Positions 1-7,861 of a stretch of 16,688 nucleotides of DNA are shown here, one piece after another. Under the pieces are notes generated by a model that saw only the letters and a list, made by a program, of their open reading frames with translations, had not been told where the DNA came from and did not search any database. Where the stretch lies: contig JAFYUG010000248.1 of NCBI GenBank assembly GCA_017558545.1, positions 1 to 16,688 of the forward strand. Reading direction: 5' to 3'. Source of the DNA: Oscillospiraceae bacterium (GTDB lineage Bacteria > Bacillota > Clostridia > Oscillospirales > Oscillospiraceae). Position 1 is the first letter of the stretch, and every line of letters starts with the position of its first letter. Position numbers and translations under genes: made by a program.

Positions 1-830
1 AGGAGCACTATGCCCAAAACTATGGCATAGTCGGTGATGCCAAGATAGGTCTGAATATAGATTATCAGATAGGGGAAGAAAACCTGCACGCCTATGGAGA
101 AAATGCAGTTGGCAACCAAGGCCAGATAGAGCTTGGGCAGGCTCTTGATTATGCCGGGGCGCAGGCCATAAAGCAGGTTTTTGAAATAGCTGTCACGGCG
201 GGGGGCAAGATTGGGAGCGTCCTTCACAAGGAAGAGGGAGGCAATACCAACCGCAGTTACCATGACGCCGAAAATGCCGAAGAAGGTTTTCCATTCCCCT
301 CTCTGGGTGTAGCCATCGAAAAGGCCGAAAACCACCAGCATACTGATAAGGGGCAAAATGGCCAGCACGCCCTCGGTTTTGCCGCGTTTTTCCGTGGGCA
401 CATTATCCGTTACATAGGCGTTGAAGGCGGCGTCGTTGGCGGTGGAGCCGAAGAAGGTCATGAGGCAATCCAAGAAGATAACCAGCACGGCGGCAACGGC
501 GGCGGCATTGGCGGCGGGGAAAAGAGCCCCTGCGCTTTCGGGGGTGATGAAGCCGAAAGCTCCCGTGGTGATACCCCAAAGGATGTAGCCCACGGTGATG
601 AAGGCCTTGCGCTTGCCCACTCTGTCGCTGAGAGCGCCCATGAGAAGGGTTGTGAGGGTTGCGGTTATGGCGGAGGCCGCCACCATGGCGGCTATATAGT
701 CGGGATTTGTGGAAATGGTGTTATAGAGAAATACGTTGAAATACATATTCTCCAGCGTCCATGCAAACTGGCCGGAAATGCCCACCAGTATAAGCACGGA
801 CCAAAGTCTTGCGCCCAGCTTTTCCTTCAT
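1..830 (-). CDS. MFS transporter, 3' end missing
   Basis: This is the N-terminal 276 residues of a major facilitator superfamily transporter; the rest lies beyond the left edge. Translation begins MKEKLGARLWSVLILVG and shows successive hydrophobic segments, with the MFS loop 2-3 signature as GALSDRVGKRKA near residues 64-75. The start ATG (828-830) is preceded by AGGGGA at a suitable distance. It is the last visible gene of the alpha-galactosidase operon: only 17 bp separate it from the stop of the GPH symporter gene upstream. The family is known for proton- or cation-coupled uptake or efflux of small molecules, often sugars. The operon context suggests a sugar or sugar-product transporter, but the substrate cannot be read from the sequence. 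Family assignment is firm, substrate is inference. Confidence 0.85.
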   Translation of the reverse strand, partial: MKEKLGARLWSVLILVGISGQFAWTLENMYFNVFLYNTISTNPDYIAAMVAASAITATLTTLLMGALSDRVGKRKAFITVGYILWGITTGAFGFITPESAGALFPAANAAAVAAVLVIFLDCLMTFFGSTANDAAFNAYVTDNVPTEKRGKTEGVLAILPLISMLVVFGLFDGYTQRGEWKTFFGIFGVMVTAVGIASLFLVKDAPNLAPRRDSYFKNLLYGLRPGIIKSLPKLYLALVANCIFSIGVQVFFPYLIIYIQTYLGITDYAIVLGIVL

Positions 831-847
831 TATTCTATCCCCTTTTC

Positions 848-2218
848 TCAGCTTATCTGACCTCTCTCCTTCAAATCCGCAAGGATTTTGGAGAAGAGCT
901 TATCATCAATTTTGAAAAACTTGCGGTAGACAAGGAAACCGGCCACGATGGAAATAAGGGGCAGAATGAGCATGGCAAGCTTCACTATGAGTATGCCGGT
1001 ATCGGTGACATCGTCCACGGTTACGGCGGAGTTGATGCCGGAGATAATGAGGGTGACGGAAACTATGCCCTTGCTGATGGCGCCGCCGATTTTGTTGACG
1101 AAGGGCTGAACGGAGAAGGTTACGGCTTCGTCGCGGCGGCCGATTTTCCACTGGCCATATTCAATGGTGTCAGCGAGGAACATGAGCATGAGCAGCTGGA
1201 TAAAGGCCTGAGCTGCAAATATGAGCAAGCCTGCAACGCCGACAACGGCCATTTTGCCATCGCCGCAGAAGAAGATGATATATCCTGCAAAGACCATAAC
1301 GGTGGCGGCGGTATAAAGCTGGCGGCGGCTAAAGCGCTTGGAGAACTTGGGGAAGAGGAGCAGAGCGCCCAGCTGGCTTACGCCCAGCACGCCTGCAAAC
1401 ACGGTATACATATCGGGGTTTTTGAAAACGTACTTGAAGTAATAGGTGCCGAAGCCCGTGGTGGTGCAATAGCCAATCATGAAAAGCGCCATGGCGATTG
1501 CGGTGATGCGAAGCTGGTCATTTTTCTTCAGCACGGTGACTATATCCTTGAAGGTGGTCTTCTCCTCCTCATCGGCGGCAATTATCTGCTCTCTTACGCC
1601 GAAAACGGTGAAGCAGAGGAAAAGCCATGTGATGACGGTTACGCCAACAGCCATGAGGAAGAAGCCGCGCTTGGAGGTATAGTTATCGGTGAGGCCGGTG
1701 ACGGAGAGCACCACGGCATACATACCAACATTGGCGCAGATACGGGCGAAAGAGCCTATCTTCTCGCGCTTTTTCTGATCAAGGCTGAGAGCAGGCATCA
1801 GAGTCCAATAGGCAATATCATTGAGGCCATAGATAATATCCCAAAGGACATAGACTACGATGAAGAAGATTATGTAGGCGGGGCCGGTGAGACCAAGGTC
1901 GGAGAAAAGCAAAATGGTGAGAATGCCGCCTATGATGCCGCCCAGCACTATCCAGGGCTTGAATTTGCCGAAGCGTGTGCGGGTATTATCAACGATGATG
2001 CCGGTTATGGGATCGTTGAAGGCATCGAAAACGCCGAGGATAAGGAATGCGCCGCTCATCCACCACATAACTCTATCGCTGAGATTCAGCGCCTCGGTGG
2101 CAAAGGAGATAAAATACATACTCACAAGGCTATAGAGCATGTCGCGGCCAACGGTGCCGAGGCCGAAGAAATATTTGTTGCGGTTATCCAGTTTGTCCTG
2201 CGCGGTTTTGCCTTTCAT
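848..2218 (-). CDS. GPH-family (MelB-like) sugar:cation symporter
   Basis: This 456-residue integral membrane protein belongs to the glycoside-pentoside-hexuronide:cation symporter family. The diagnostic stretch is FDAFNDPITG (residues 64-73) followed by D77 and TRTRFGKFKPWI (79-90). It corresponds to the MelB region in which D55 and D59 bind the coupling cation; here the equivalents are D65 and D69. About twelve hydrophobic segments span the protein and the length is typical. The ATG (2216-2218) follows AAAGGGGG. The gene sits in an operon behind an alpha-galactosidase, a phosphatase and pepT, which makes an alpha-galactoside such as melibiose or raffinose the most likely substrate. That is inference: GPH members also carry beta-glucosides, xylosides and glucuronides. 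No truncation is seen. Confidence 0.9.
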   Translation of the reverse strand: MKGKTAQDKLDNRNKYFFGLGTVGRDMLYSLVSMYFISFATEALNLSDRVMWWMSGAFLILGVFDAFNDPITGIIVDNTRTRFGKFKPWIVLGGIIGGILTILLFSDLGLTGPAYIIFFIVVYVLWDIIYGLNDIAYWTLMPALSLDQKKREKIGSFARICANVGMYAVVLSVTGLTDNYTSKRGFFLMAVGVTVITWLFLCFTVFGVREQIIAADEEEKTTFKDIVTVLKKNDQLRITAIAMALFMIGYCTTTGFGTYYFKYVFKNPDMYTVFAGVLGVSQLGALLLFPKFSKRFSRRQLYTAATVMVFAGYIIFFCGDGKMAVVGVAGLLIFAAQAFIQLLMLMFLADTIEYGQWKIGRRDEAVTFSVQPFVNKIGGAISKGIVSVTLIISGINSAVTVDDVTDTGILIVKLAMLILPLISIVAGFLVYRKFFKIDDKLFSKILADLKERGQIS

Positions 2219-2239
2219 AGCGGCAAAGCCCCCTTTTCT

Positions 2240-2884
2240 TTATATTAAATTCAAAACATCCATGGGTTTATGGGCTATTTTCTCTATGCCCAAATCATTA
2301 AGCTGCTGAAGGCTGCGGTAGCCCCATGCAACGGCGATGAAGTCAAGGCCGGAGTTTTTGGCGGTGGCCATATCAACTTCCGTGTCGCCTATATAAACGG
2401 CTTCCTTGCCCTCCGCGCCCAAGGCCTTCATGGCAGCCATGACGGGGGCAGGGTCGGGCTTGCGGTTTCTGCCCTCCACATCGCCTTCGATGATGGGGAT
2501 ATATTCTCCGAAGAAGCGCTCTCTCAGTTCCTCGGCGGCAAACTGATATTTATTGGTGACTATGGCCATCCTGACTCCCTTTTCGTGGAGGGCGGCCAAA
2601 AGCTCCATAATGCCCTCATAGGGGCCTGTTTTATCAAGGCAGTGGACATCATAGTAGGCGTTGAAAGCGGCGAACACGGCCTCGAAATCGGGATTAGCTT
2701 CCCCATCGGGGATGGCTCTGCTTACCAAAAGACGGACGCCGTTGCCAACGAAGGTCTGAACCGTAGCATAGTCATGGGTGGGGTAGCCATACATGGCAAG
2801 GCCATGATTCACAGCGTCGGCAAGGTCGGGAATGGTGTAAAGCAGGGTGCCGTCAAAATCGAAGAGGACTATTTTATTCTTCAC
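2240..2884 (-). CDS. HAD-superfamily phosphatase (phosphoglycolate phosphatase type)
   Basis: A 214-residue HAD hydrolase of subfamily IA. Motif I is DFDGT with nucleophile D9 and acid/base D11. Motif II is IVTNK (T110). Motif III is the K142-containing RKPDP. Motif IV is GDTEVDM (D167). A helical cap lies between motifs I and II, and the VAWGYRS sequence after motif IV is typical of Gph/PpaX-like proteins. The start codon is GTG (2882-2884), and it overlaps the pepT stop by four bases (GTGA), so translation is probably coupled; GAGAGG in the pepT 3' end serves as ribosome binding site. The reaction is removal of phosphate from a small phosphorylated metabolite. The substrate is not determined by sequence; sugar phosphates and phosphoglycolate are both possible. 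Family assignment is firm. Confidence 0.88.
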   Translation of the reverse strand: MKNKIVLFDFDGTLLYTIPDLADAVNHGLAMYGYPTHDYATVQTFVGNGVRLLVSRAIPDGEANPDFEAVFAAFNAYYDVHCLDKTGPYEGIMELLAALHEKGVRMAIVTNKYQFAAEELRERFFGEYIPIIEGDVEGRNRKPDPAPVMAAMKALGAEGKEAVYIGDTEVDMATAKNSGLDFIAVAWGYRSLQQLNDLGIEKIAHKPMDVLNLI

Positions 2885-4098
2885 TTGGCATACCTCTCAA
2901 CAATGTTCAGCAGAATCTCGGTGGCAATGTCCATGCCCTCGATGCTGATATGCTCATAGGGGCCGTGATAGGCGTAGCCGCCGGTGCCGATATTGGGGCA
3001 GGGCAGGCCGCGGAAGGTGAGCTGAGCGCCGTCGGTGCCGCCGCGGATGGGCTCAACCACGGGCTCTATGCCGGCCATCCTGATGGCCTCAAGGGCATTT
3101 TCAACCACGTGGAAATGCTGCTCAACGATTTCGCGCATATTGCGGTAATGCTCCTTAATCTCCAGCACAACGCTGCCCTCGCCATACTTGGCGTTCATGA
3201 GCTTTTCGGCATGGCGCATGCACTCTCTTCTTGCCTCGAAGGTGGTGGAGCTATGGTCGCGGATGATGTAGCTGAGGGTGGCCTTCTCAACATCGCCTTC
3301 CATGTTGGTGAGGTGGAAGAAGCCCTCGTAGCCCTCGGTGTCTCTGGGGGTATCGCCGCTGGGGAGCATGGCGTTAAACTCCATGGCAAGGAGGGAGGCG
3401 TTTATCATGGTGTCCTTGGCAGAGCCGGGATGGACATTGAAGCCGTTGAAGGTGACCTTTGCACCGCAGCCATTGAAGTTTTCATACTCAATGCCGCCCT
3501 CTGCGCCGCCATCGGCGGTGTAGGCAATCTTGGCACCGAAGCGCTCAAGATCCAGAAGGGATGCGCCGTGGCCAATTTCCTCGTCGGGGCAGAAGCTGAT
3601 GGCGATGCGTCCATGGGGGATGTTTTCCTTGATAATGGTTTCGGCCATGGTCATGATTTCGGCAATACCTGCCTTGTTGTCTGCGCCCAGAACGGTGGTG
3701 CCGTCGGTTACGATGAGATTGCGTCCCACAAGGGAAGTGAGATGGGGGAAGGCCTTGGGAGAGAGAACTCTGCCGCTTTCGCCAAGGACGATGTCGCCGC
3801 CATCATAATTTTCAACCATGCGGGGCTTTACATTCTCGCCGGGGAAGTCGGGAATGGTGTCCAGATGGGCAATGAAGCCTATGCTCATAGCATCTTCAAG
3901 ACCGGCAGAGGCAGGGATGACGCCATAGACATAGGCGTGCTCATCAACGTAAACCTCGCTGATGCCCATTTCCTTCATTTCATCGGCCAGCATATAGGCA
4001 AGGTCAAACTGCCAGGGGGTGGAGGGAGTGGTGGCGCTCTCCTCGCTGGCGGCGGTATGCACCTGAACATATTTTATAAGTCTTTCATAAGCTTTCAT
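2881..4098 (-). CDS. pepT: Peptidase T (tripeptide aminopeptidase)
   Basis: A 405-residue M20-family metallopeptidase, matching the usual PepT length. It removes the N-terminal residue from tripeptides in the cytoplasm using two zinc ions. The expected ligands are visible: H78 in AHLDTIPDF, bridging D140 in LGADNKAG, E174 in PDEEIG (E173 as catalytic base), D196 in TADGG and H378 in YAYHGPYEH. These positions match those known for E. coli PepT almost exactly. NVHPGSAKDTMINA (221-234) belongs to the dimerisation/lid domain. The ATG lies 4 bp after the alpha-galactosidase stop, and the ribosome binding site AAAGGAG is inside the end of that gene. Location between a glycosidase and sugar transporters is unusual for a peptidase gene. 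Identity is near certain; the reason for the context is unknown. Confidence 0.96.
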   Translation of the reverse strand: MKAYERLIKYVQVHTAASEESATTPSTPWQFDLAYMLADEMKEMGISEVYVDEHAYVYGVIPASAGLEDAMSIGFIAHLDTIPDFPGENVKPRMVENYDGGDIVLGESGRVLSPKAFPHLTSLVGRNLIVTDGTTVLGADNKAGIAEIMTMAETIIKENIPHGRIAISFCPDEEIGHGASLLDLERFGAKIAYTADGGAEGGIEYENFNGCGAKVTFNGFNVHPGSAKDTMINASLLAMEFNAMLPSGDTPRDTEGYEGFFHLTNMEGDVEKATLSYIIRDHSSTTFEARRECMRHAEKLMNAKYGEGSVVLEIKEHYRNMREIVEQHFHVVENALEAIRMAGIEPVVEPIRGGTDGAQLTFRGLPCPNIGTGGYAYHGPYEHISIEGMDIATEILLNIVERYAK

Positions 4099-4102
4099 GG
4101 TT

Positions 4103-6445
4103 TTATTCTCCTTTAATTTCTTCTATGGTATACATGCTTGAGCCAAAGTCACCCAAAACGCGGATATTGGGGTGGTAGCCCGTGCCAAGAAACTGATTTT
4201 CAAGTCTGAGCCCTTCCATGAGCATATCGCCCCCCACTTCGTATTCCTCTATGCCGTCCACAAGGTTAACAAGGGAGTTGGCGGTGCGGAAAATGAAGCC
4301 TTCGGGGTTAAGGGAGAAGGGCAAAAGATGCTTGATAAGCTCGCCGAAGCTCTTGAGATAGACATTTTGCTCTCTGCTTTTCACCTTATAGCGCTTGTCC
4401 TTATGAAGGGAGCTTATGGGCATAATATCCCCTGCGGGAGAGGCGGAGCATCCCCGCTGGAAATGGGCGCAGATGCTCTCATCGCCCAAAGCCACCTGCC
4501 ATACCTCGGTGCCTTGGCGGCTTCCGCTGCGGCGGGTGAACTGACCGTACTGGAAGGTGCGGCGGTGCTTTTTATAATAGGCAATCTGGCTGCAAAGTTC
4601 CTGCCTTTCGGCTCGGGAGAGATATTTCAAATCCAGCTCCAGGCCAAAGCAGCCGAAGGCGGCCACATTGAAGCGGGTGGAGAGAGGAGTTGAGCGCAGG
4701 GTCTGCTGGCTGGGGGTGGAGGCTATGTGGCTTCCCCAAGTGGACTGGGGATAGAGATAGCTGAGTCCCCCCTGTATATCCAGTCTCTCTATGGGGTCAG
4801 TATCGTCGCTGGCCCAAATTTGGGGAGAGAAACAGAGCATACCAAGGTCAAAGCGGTTTCCGCCGCTGGAGCAGCTTTCCAAAAGCACATGGGGGCGGGG
4901 ACGGAAGATGCGGCTCAGCACATCATAGAGGCCAAGGATATAGCGGTGGTGGAATTCTCCCTGATTATCAAGAGTGGGAGAAAAGGCATCGGAAATATGG
5001 CGGTTATAATCCCATTTCACATATTTAAGCCCCGTGGAGTCCATTACGCGGCCCACATTTTCCACTATATAGTCCCTTACCTCAGCTCTTGTGAGGTCCA
5101 GCACCAGCTGATTGCGGCCTTTGGCAGGCTGCCTTCCGGGAACTTTTATGGCCCAATCGGGATGGGCTCTATAAAGGTCTGAGTCCTCGTTCACCATTTC
5201 AGGCTCAAACCACAATCCGAAGTCCATGCCAAGGCGGCGGACGGCCTTAGCCACCCCTTCAACCCCTCGGGGCAGCTTTTTAAGGTTGGTTGAATAGTCA
5301 CCCAGACCTGCATGATCGTTGTCCCTTTTGCCGAACCAGCCGTCATCCAGTACGAAAAGCTCCACGCCAAGCTTTTTAGCCTTGCGTGCCAGCCTTATGA
5401 GCTTTCCGTGGGTGAATCTAAAAAAATGGGCTTCCCAGTTATTGGCCAAAACGGGGCGCTCAAGCTTTTTCCAGCTGCCCCGAACTATGTTGCCGTTAAC
5501 AAAGTCATGGAAATTGCGGCGAAGTCCGTTGAAGCCCTCGGCGCAGTAGCTCATAACCGCCTCGGGAGCTTCAAAGCTCTCCCCGGGGGCAAGAGTCCAA
5601 TCAAAGCAGCTGGGGTTAATGCCCAGCATTACGCGAATTGTGTCCGTCATGGCTTTTTCAACGGCGCCGTAGTGGCTGCCGGAATACACCAGGTTGAAGC
5701 CCCAAACCTTGCCGCGGTCCTCCCCCGCTCCTCTCTCGCTGAGAAGGAAGCCGGGATTATGGCGGTTGGAGGATGCGCCCACATTGGAGGAATTGACATA
5801 CATTCCTGCCTCCACATTGCGGACATTGTGGTGGGCTTCTCTTATCCAGCCGCCGTCAAAGGTGTGCATTTCAAGGCTGCCAACATTCATATCCATGGTC
5901 ATGGACATGAACTTTCTAAGGGAAATGGCCTTTTCTGCATTATTTTTGATGACGCTGCGGCGGCTAATAACATTGCTAGCGGGAAAAACCGTGTAATAAA
6001 GGCTCAGAGATATGGGGAAGAGACTATCTTCCATATCTATGCGCAAAGTTTCCACGCCTTCGCAATCGGCATCGGCGTAGGCAGAGGGCAGGCATTCCAT
6101 GGCCACGCAGCCCTCTGTTATCTCATGAGCCTTATAGACAAAATCGCTGACAAAGCTGCCGTCGGGCATTTTCACTTCGCAGGGGCAGTTGCGGTAATCA
6201 CCCTTGCCAAGTCCCGACCATTCAAGGCAGAGAGTATCAAGGCAATAAGTGGGGTCATCTTCGCTATAAAGCACGGCGCTGCCGTAGGGCACGGTGCGCT
6301 TTAAGGCAAGGGGCGCAGCATAGCCGCAGGCGAGCTTGCCGCCAAAATGGATATGCTCAAGATGCCCAAAGGGGCTCACCCTAAGCCAATAGGAGCTATT
6401 TTCCGTATCAAGACGAAACAGCCCGTTTTCATGATATATAGGCAT
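4103..6445 (-). CDS. Alpha-galactosidase, glycoside hydrolase family 36
   Basis: A 780-residue GH36 alpha-galactosidase (Aga/RafA type). It hydrolyses terminal alpha-1,6-galactose from melibiose, raffinose and related sugars. The N-terminal beta-sandwich occupies roughly residues 1-320, the catalytic barrel about 330-670, and a C-terminal beta domain follows. Seen in the barrel: VLDDGWFG (365-372), the nucleophile region VKWDYNRH with D479, ESCSSGGNRFD (523-533) typical of the large tetrameric GH36 enzymes, and the acid/base region ASDDTDPIER (545-554). There is no signal peptide, so the enzyme is cytoplasmic and fits import of intact sugars by the symporters in the same operon. The start ATG (6443-6445) has a strong GGAGG 9 bp upstream. 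As first gene of the operon it lies just downstream of two palindromes that may be operators. Confidence 0.96.
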   Translation of the reverse strand: MPIYHENGLFRLDTENSSYWLRVSPFGHLEHIHFGGKLACGYAAPLALKRTVPYGSAVLYSEDDPTYCLDTLCLEWSGLGKGDYRNCPCEVKMPDGSFVSDFVYKAHEITEGCVAMECLPSAYADADCEGVETLRIDMEDSLFPISLSLYYTVFPASNVISRRSVIKNNAEKAISLRKFMSMTMDMNVGSLEMHTFDGGWIREAHHNVRNVEAGMYVNSSNVGASSNRHNPGFLLSERGAGEDRGKVWGFNLVYSGSHYGAVEKAMTDTIRVMLGINPSCFDWTLAPGESFEAPEAVMSYCAEGFNGLRRNFHDFVNGNIVRGSWKKLERPVLANNWEAHFFRFTHGKLIRLARKAKKLGVELFVLDDGWFGKRDNDHAGLGDYSTNLKKLPRGVEGVAKAVRRLGMDFGLWFEPEMVNEDSDLYRAHPDWAIKVPGRQPAKGRNQLVLDLTRAEVRDYIVENVGRVMDSTGLKYVKWDYNRHISDAFSPTLDNQGEFHHRYILGLYDVLSRIFRPRPHVLLESCSSGGNRFDLGMLCFSPQIWASDDTDPIERLDIQGGLSYLYPQSTWGSHIASTPSQQTLRSTPLSTRFNVAAFGCFGLELDLKYLSRAERQELCSQIAYYKKHRRTFQYGQFTRRSGSRQGTEVWQVALGDESICAHFQRGCSASPAGDIMPISSLHKDKRYKVKSREQNVYLKSFGELIKHLLPFSLNPEGFIFRTANSLVNLVDGIEEYEVGGDMLMEGLRLENQFLGTGYHPNIRVLGDFGSSMYTIEEIKGE

Positions 6446-6459
6446 TTTTTAATACCTCC

Positions 6460-6477
6460 GAATAATTTCAATTATTC
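6460..6477. promoter_or_regulatory. Palindrome beside the alpha-galactosidase ribosome binding site
   Basis: GAATAATT-TC-AATTATTC is a perfect inverted repeat with 8-base arms and a 2-base centre, directly upstream of the GGAGG site of the operon. It shares its core (TAA, TT, TC, AA, TTA) with the palindrome at 6486-6499. It may be an operator for a sugar-responsive repressor, or a hairpin that affects translation initiation. No regulator gene is present in the window, so the function is inferred. Confidence 0.5.
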
Positions 6478-6485
6478 TGTATCTC

Positions 6486-6499
6486 TAAGTTTCAACTTA
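6486..6499. promoter_or_regulatory. Second related palindrome upstream of alpha-galactosidase
   Basis: TAAGTT-TC-AACTTA is a perfect 14-base palindrome centred 24 bp from the one at 6460-6477. On the minus strand it contains TTGAAA, which could be a -35 element. A -10 element at good spacing is not evident, so the promoter itself is not located. The repeated core suggests two binding sites for one dimeric regulator. Confidence 0.4.
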
Positions 6500-6504
6500 A
6501 AAGC

Positions 6505-6674
6505 CTCGCAGAGTTCGCGTCCGCAGACGCGAATAAATTTAAGTAAGTTTTTTCCGGTGACATGCGCGTCGGAAAAAACACTTCTCAGCCCGCAAACGTG
6601 CTCAGCACTCTTGGGTGCTGAGTGCGCTGCAGCGGGCTGCAGCCTTCTCAAAAAAGTGCTTGCCACTTTTTTGA
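6505..6674. repeat. Hairpin-dense intergenic element
   Basis: Four perfect inverted repeats are packed into this stretch. TTCGCGTC/GACGCGAA lies at 6514-6533 with a 4-base loop. GTTTTTTCCG/CGGAAAAAAC lies at 6547-6556 and 6570-6579. CAGCCCGC (6586-6593) pairs with GCGGGCTG (6632-6639) and encloses CTCAGCAC/GTGCTGAG (6601-6608 and 6615-6622). TCAAAAAAGTG/CACTTTTTTGA lies at 6648-6658 and 6664-6674. No coding potential or Shine-Dalgarno site supports a gene here. It looks like a palindromic intergenic repeat or a structured leader of the alpha-galactosidase operon. The last hairpin, with A-tract and T-tract arms, could terminate transcription in either direction. The rest of 6446-6764 contains only the operator-like palindromes and the terminator listed separately. 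Confidence 0.55.
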
Positions 6675-6683
6675 CTGAAAGAA

Positions 6684-6721
6684 AATGGACAGCGGATATT
6701 TATTATAATCCACTGTCCATT
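6684..6721 (-). terminator. Likely terminator after the DUF4015-like gene
   Basis: Arms 6684-6697 and 6708-6721 form a 14 bp stem with one C-A mismatch around a 10-base AT-rich loop. Read on the minus strand, the hairpin begins about 43 bp after the stop at 6765 and is followed by ATTTTCTTT. Position and the T-rich tail fit a rho-independent terminator that separates the 9136-6765 operon from the alpha-galactosidase operon. Confidence 0.6.
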
Positions 6722-6764
6722 ATATAACACAGTTATGCAATTGTCGAGGGTGGCGGCCTAAAAT

Positions 6765-7859
6765 TTATCTTGTCAAAAAGCTGCCGTTTTGCAGGCTGAA
6801 GCCATCCACGGACACAACGGTGCGGGAGGGGCTGCTGCCGTCAATTTCGTTGGCTATGCCTGCATCGGTTATATAGTAATCCATGTTGGTTCTGACATAA
6901 ACTCTGTCAAAGACCTTGTAGAAAAATTCGGGGTCCTGACCCATATCCTTGCTCTTGCCCTCGCGGAGGGTGGGGCCATCCAACTCTGCGGAGAGGACTA
7001 TGCCTATATCGTCGGCCTGCTGGCGGAGATAGCGGCACAAGGAGGAAATGGCGCTGACAGAATCAGGCACAGCGCTCATGGGCTGGGAATACTGCACGGC
7101 CTGACCTGCGGGCAGGCAAACATTGGTGAGGAGCACCTCATCAAAGCCCATGTCCTTCAGCTCCTGCATGATGGAAACGATATACTCTCGGGTCTGGGTG
7201 TTATAGGGGTCAAGCCAGCTGCAATTTTCGTCGGTTAAAACGCCGCCCATGGAATTTTTAAGGCCTATGGGGCTGTTTCTGACTGCCATGGCACTATCGC
7301 CAAGGCAGCTGACTTCGGCCACAAGCCAAAGGCCTGTGGATTTAAGGTTGCCCAAGGTCTCCTTAAGGGTTTCAGTTCCGTTTACGGAGTAGCTGGAAAC
7401 AAGGGGGATTTGGCTATAATAGCGCAGCATACCGTCCCTATCCTTGATATTCATAACAAGGGCATTATATTTTGTTGGGCTTTCGGCCAAAATTGCAGGG
7501 TAATAGGCAATATTCTGAGCCGTCATCTTATCGGCATCCACATAAAGAGCCTGAATGGTATCAAGGCTGCTTGTAACCATGCTCTTCATAGTGGAATAAT
7601 CGGGCATTTCTATGACAACCTGAGCATTGGTGACGGGAGGAGCCAAAATGCCGCTCTCATCCTCTTCCTCTTCATTATCCACGCTAAGTTCGCCCTCGCC
7701 CACAAGGCTGAGGCCGTCCTTCTCATAGCGGATATACTTCTGTCTATCATAGAAAACCCAAATACCCGCCATCAGGGCAATTATAAGCAGGAAGAGCACC
7801 AAGGTGACTATCCAGCCATATTTGCGCCTGCCGCGGTAAACCCTTTTAGGTCTATCCAT
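6765..7859 (-). CDS. Membrane-anchored DUF4015-like putative glycosidase
   Basis: A 364-residue protein with a basic N-terminus (MDRPKRVYRGRRKYGW), one transmembrane helix at about residues 15-36, and an acidic linker with a run EEEEDES. The rest is extracellular. It resembles the DUF4015 putative glycoside hydrolase family, a TIM-barrel group: YNALVMNIKDRDGMLRYYSQIP, then a stretch reading LVAEVSCLGDSAMA, then WLDPYNTQTREYIVSIMQEL and MGFDEVLLTNVCLP match the expected order of barrel strands. The family usually has FDEIQFDYVRFP; here it reads FDEVLLTNVCLP, so the Asp of that strand is missing and activity is doubtful. The start lies 2 bp after the rpiB stop, with AGAAGG as ribosome binding site. 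The family call rests on remembered motifs; the substrate is unknown. Confidence 0.68.
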   Translation of the reverse strand: MDRPKRVYRGRRKYGWIVTLVLFLLIIALMAGIWVFYDRQKYIRYEKDGLSLVGEGELSVDNEEEEDESGILAPPVTNAQVVIEMPDYSTMKSMVTSSLDTIQALYVDADKMTAQNIAYYPAILAESPTKYNALVMNIKDRDGMLRYYSQIPLVSSYSVNGTETLKETLGNLKSTGLWLVAEVSCLGDSAMAVRNSPIGLKNSMGGVLTDENCSWLDPYNTQTREYIVSIMQELKDMGFDEVLLTNVCLPAGQAVQYSQPMSAVPDSVSAISSLCRYLRQQADDIGIVLSAELDGPTLREGKSKDMGQDPEFFYKVFDRVYVRTNMDYYITDAGIANEIDGSSPSRTVVSVDGFSLQNGSFLTR

Positions 7860-7861
7860 AA

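Noticed and set aside
809..2248. Long plus-strand open frame opposite the GPH symporter gene
   Set aside because: The translation is low in complexity and rich in Glu, Gly and Ala with no family motifs, while the minus strand encodes a clear symporter. The open frame follows from codon bias of the real gene.
2950..4116. Plus-strand open frame of 388 codons opposite pepT
   Set aside because: All PepT zinc ligands are intact on the minus strand; the plus-strand product has no recognisable domain and no ribosome binding site.
6472..6666. 64-codon minus-strand open frame within the hairpin cluster
   Set aside because: It starts at GTG with no Shine-Dalgarno site and is formed entirely by palindromic sequence, so it is more likely a by-product of the repeat than a gene.
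6446..6764. Riboswitch or T-box leader
   Set aside because: Stems are abundant, but I could not match any known conserved riboswitch core or a T-box sequence.
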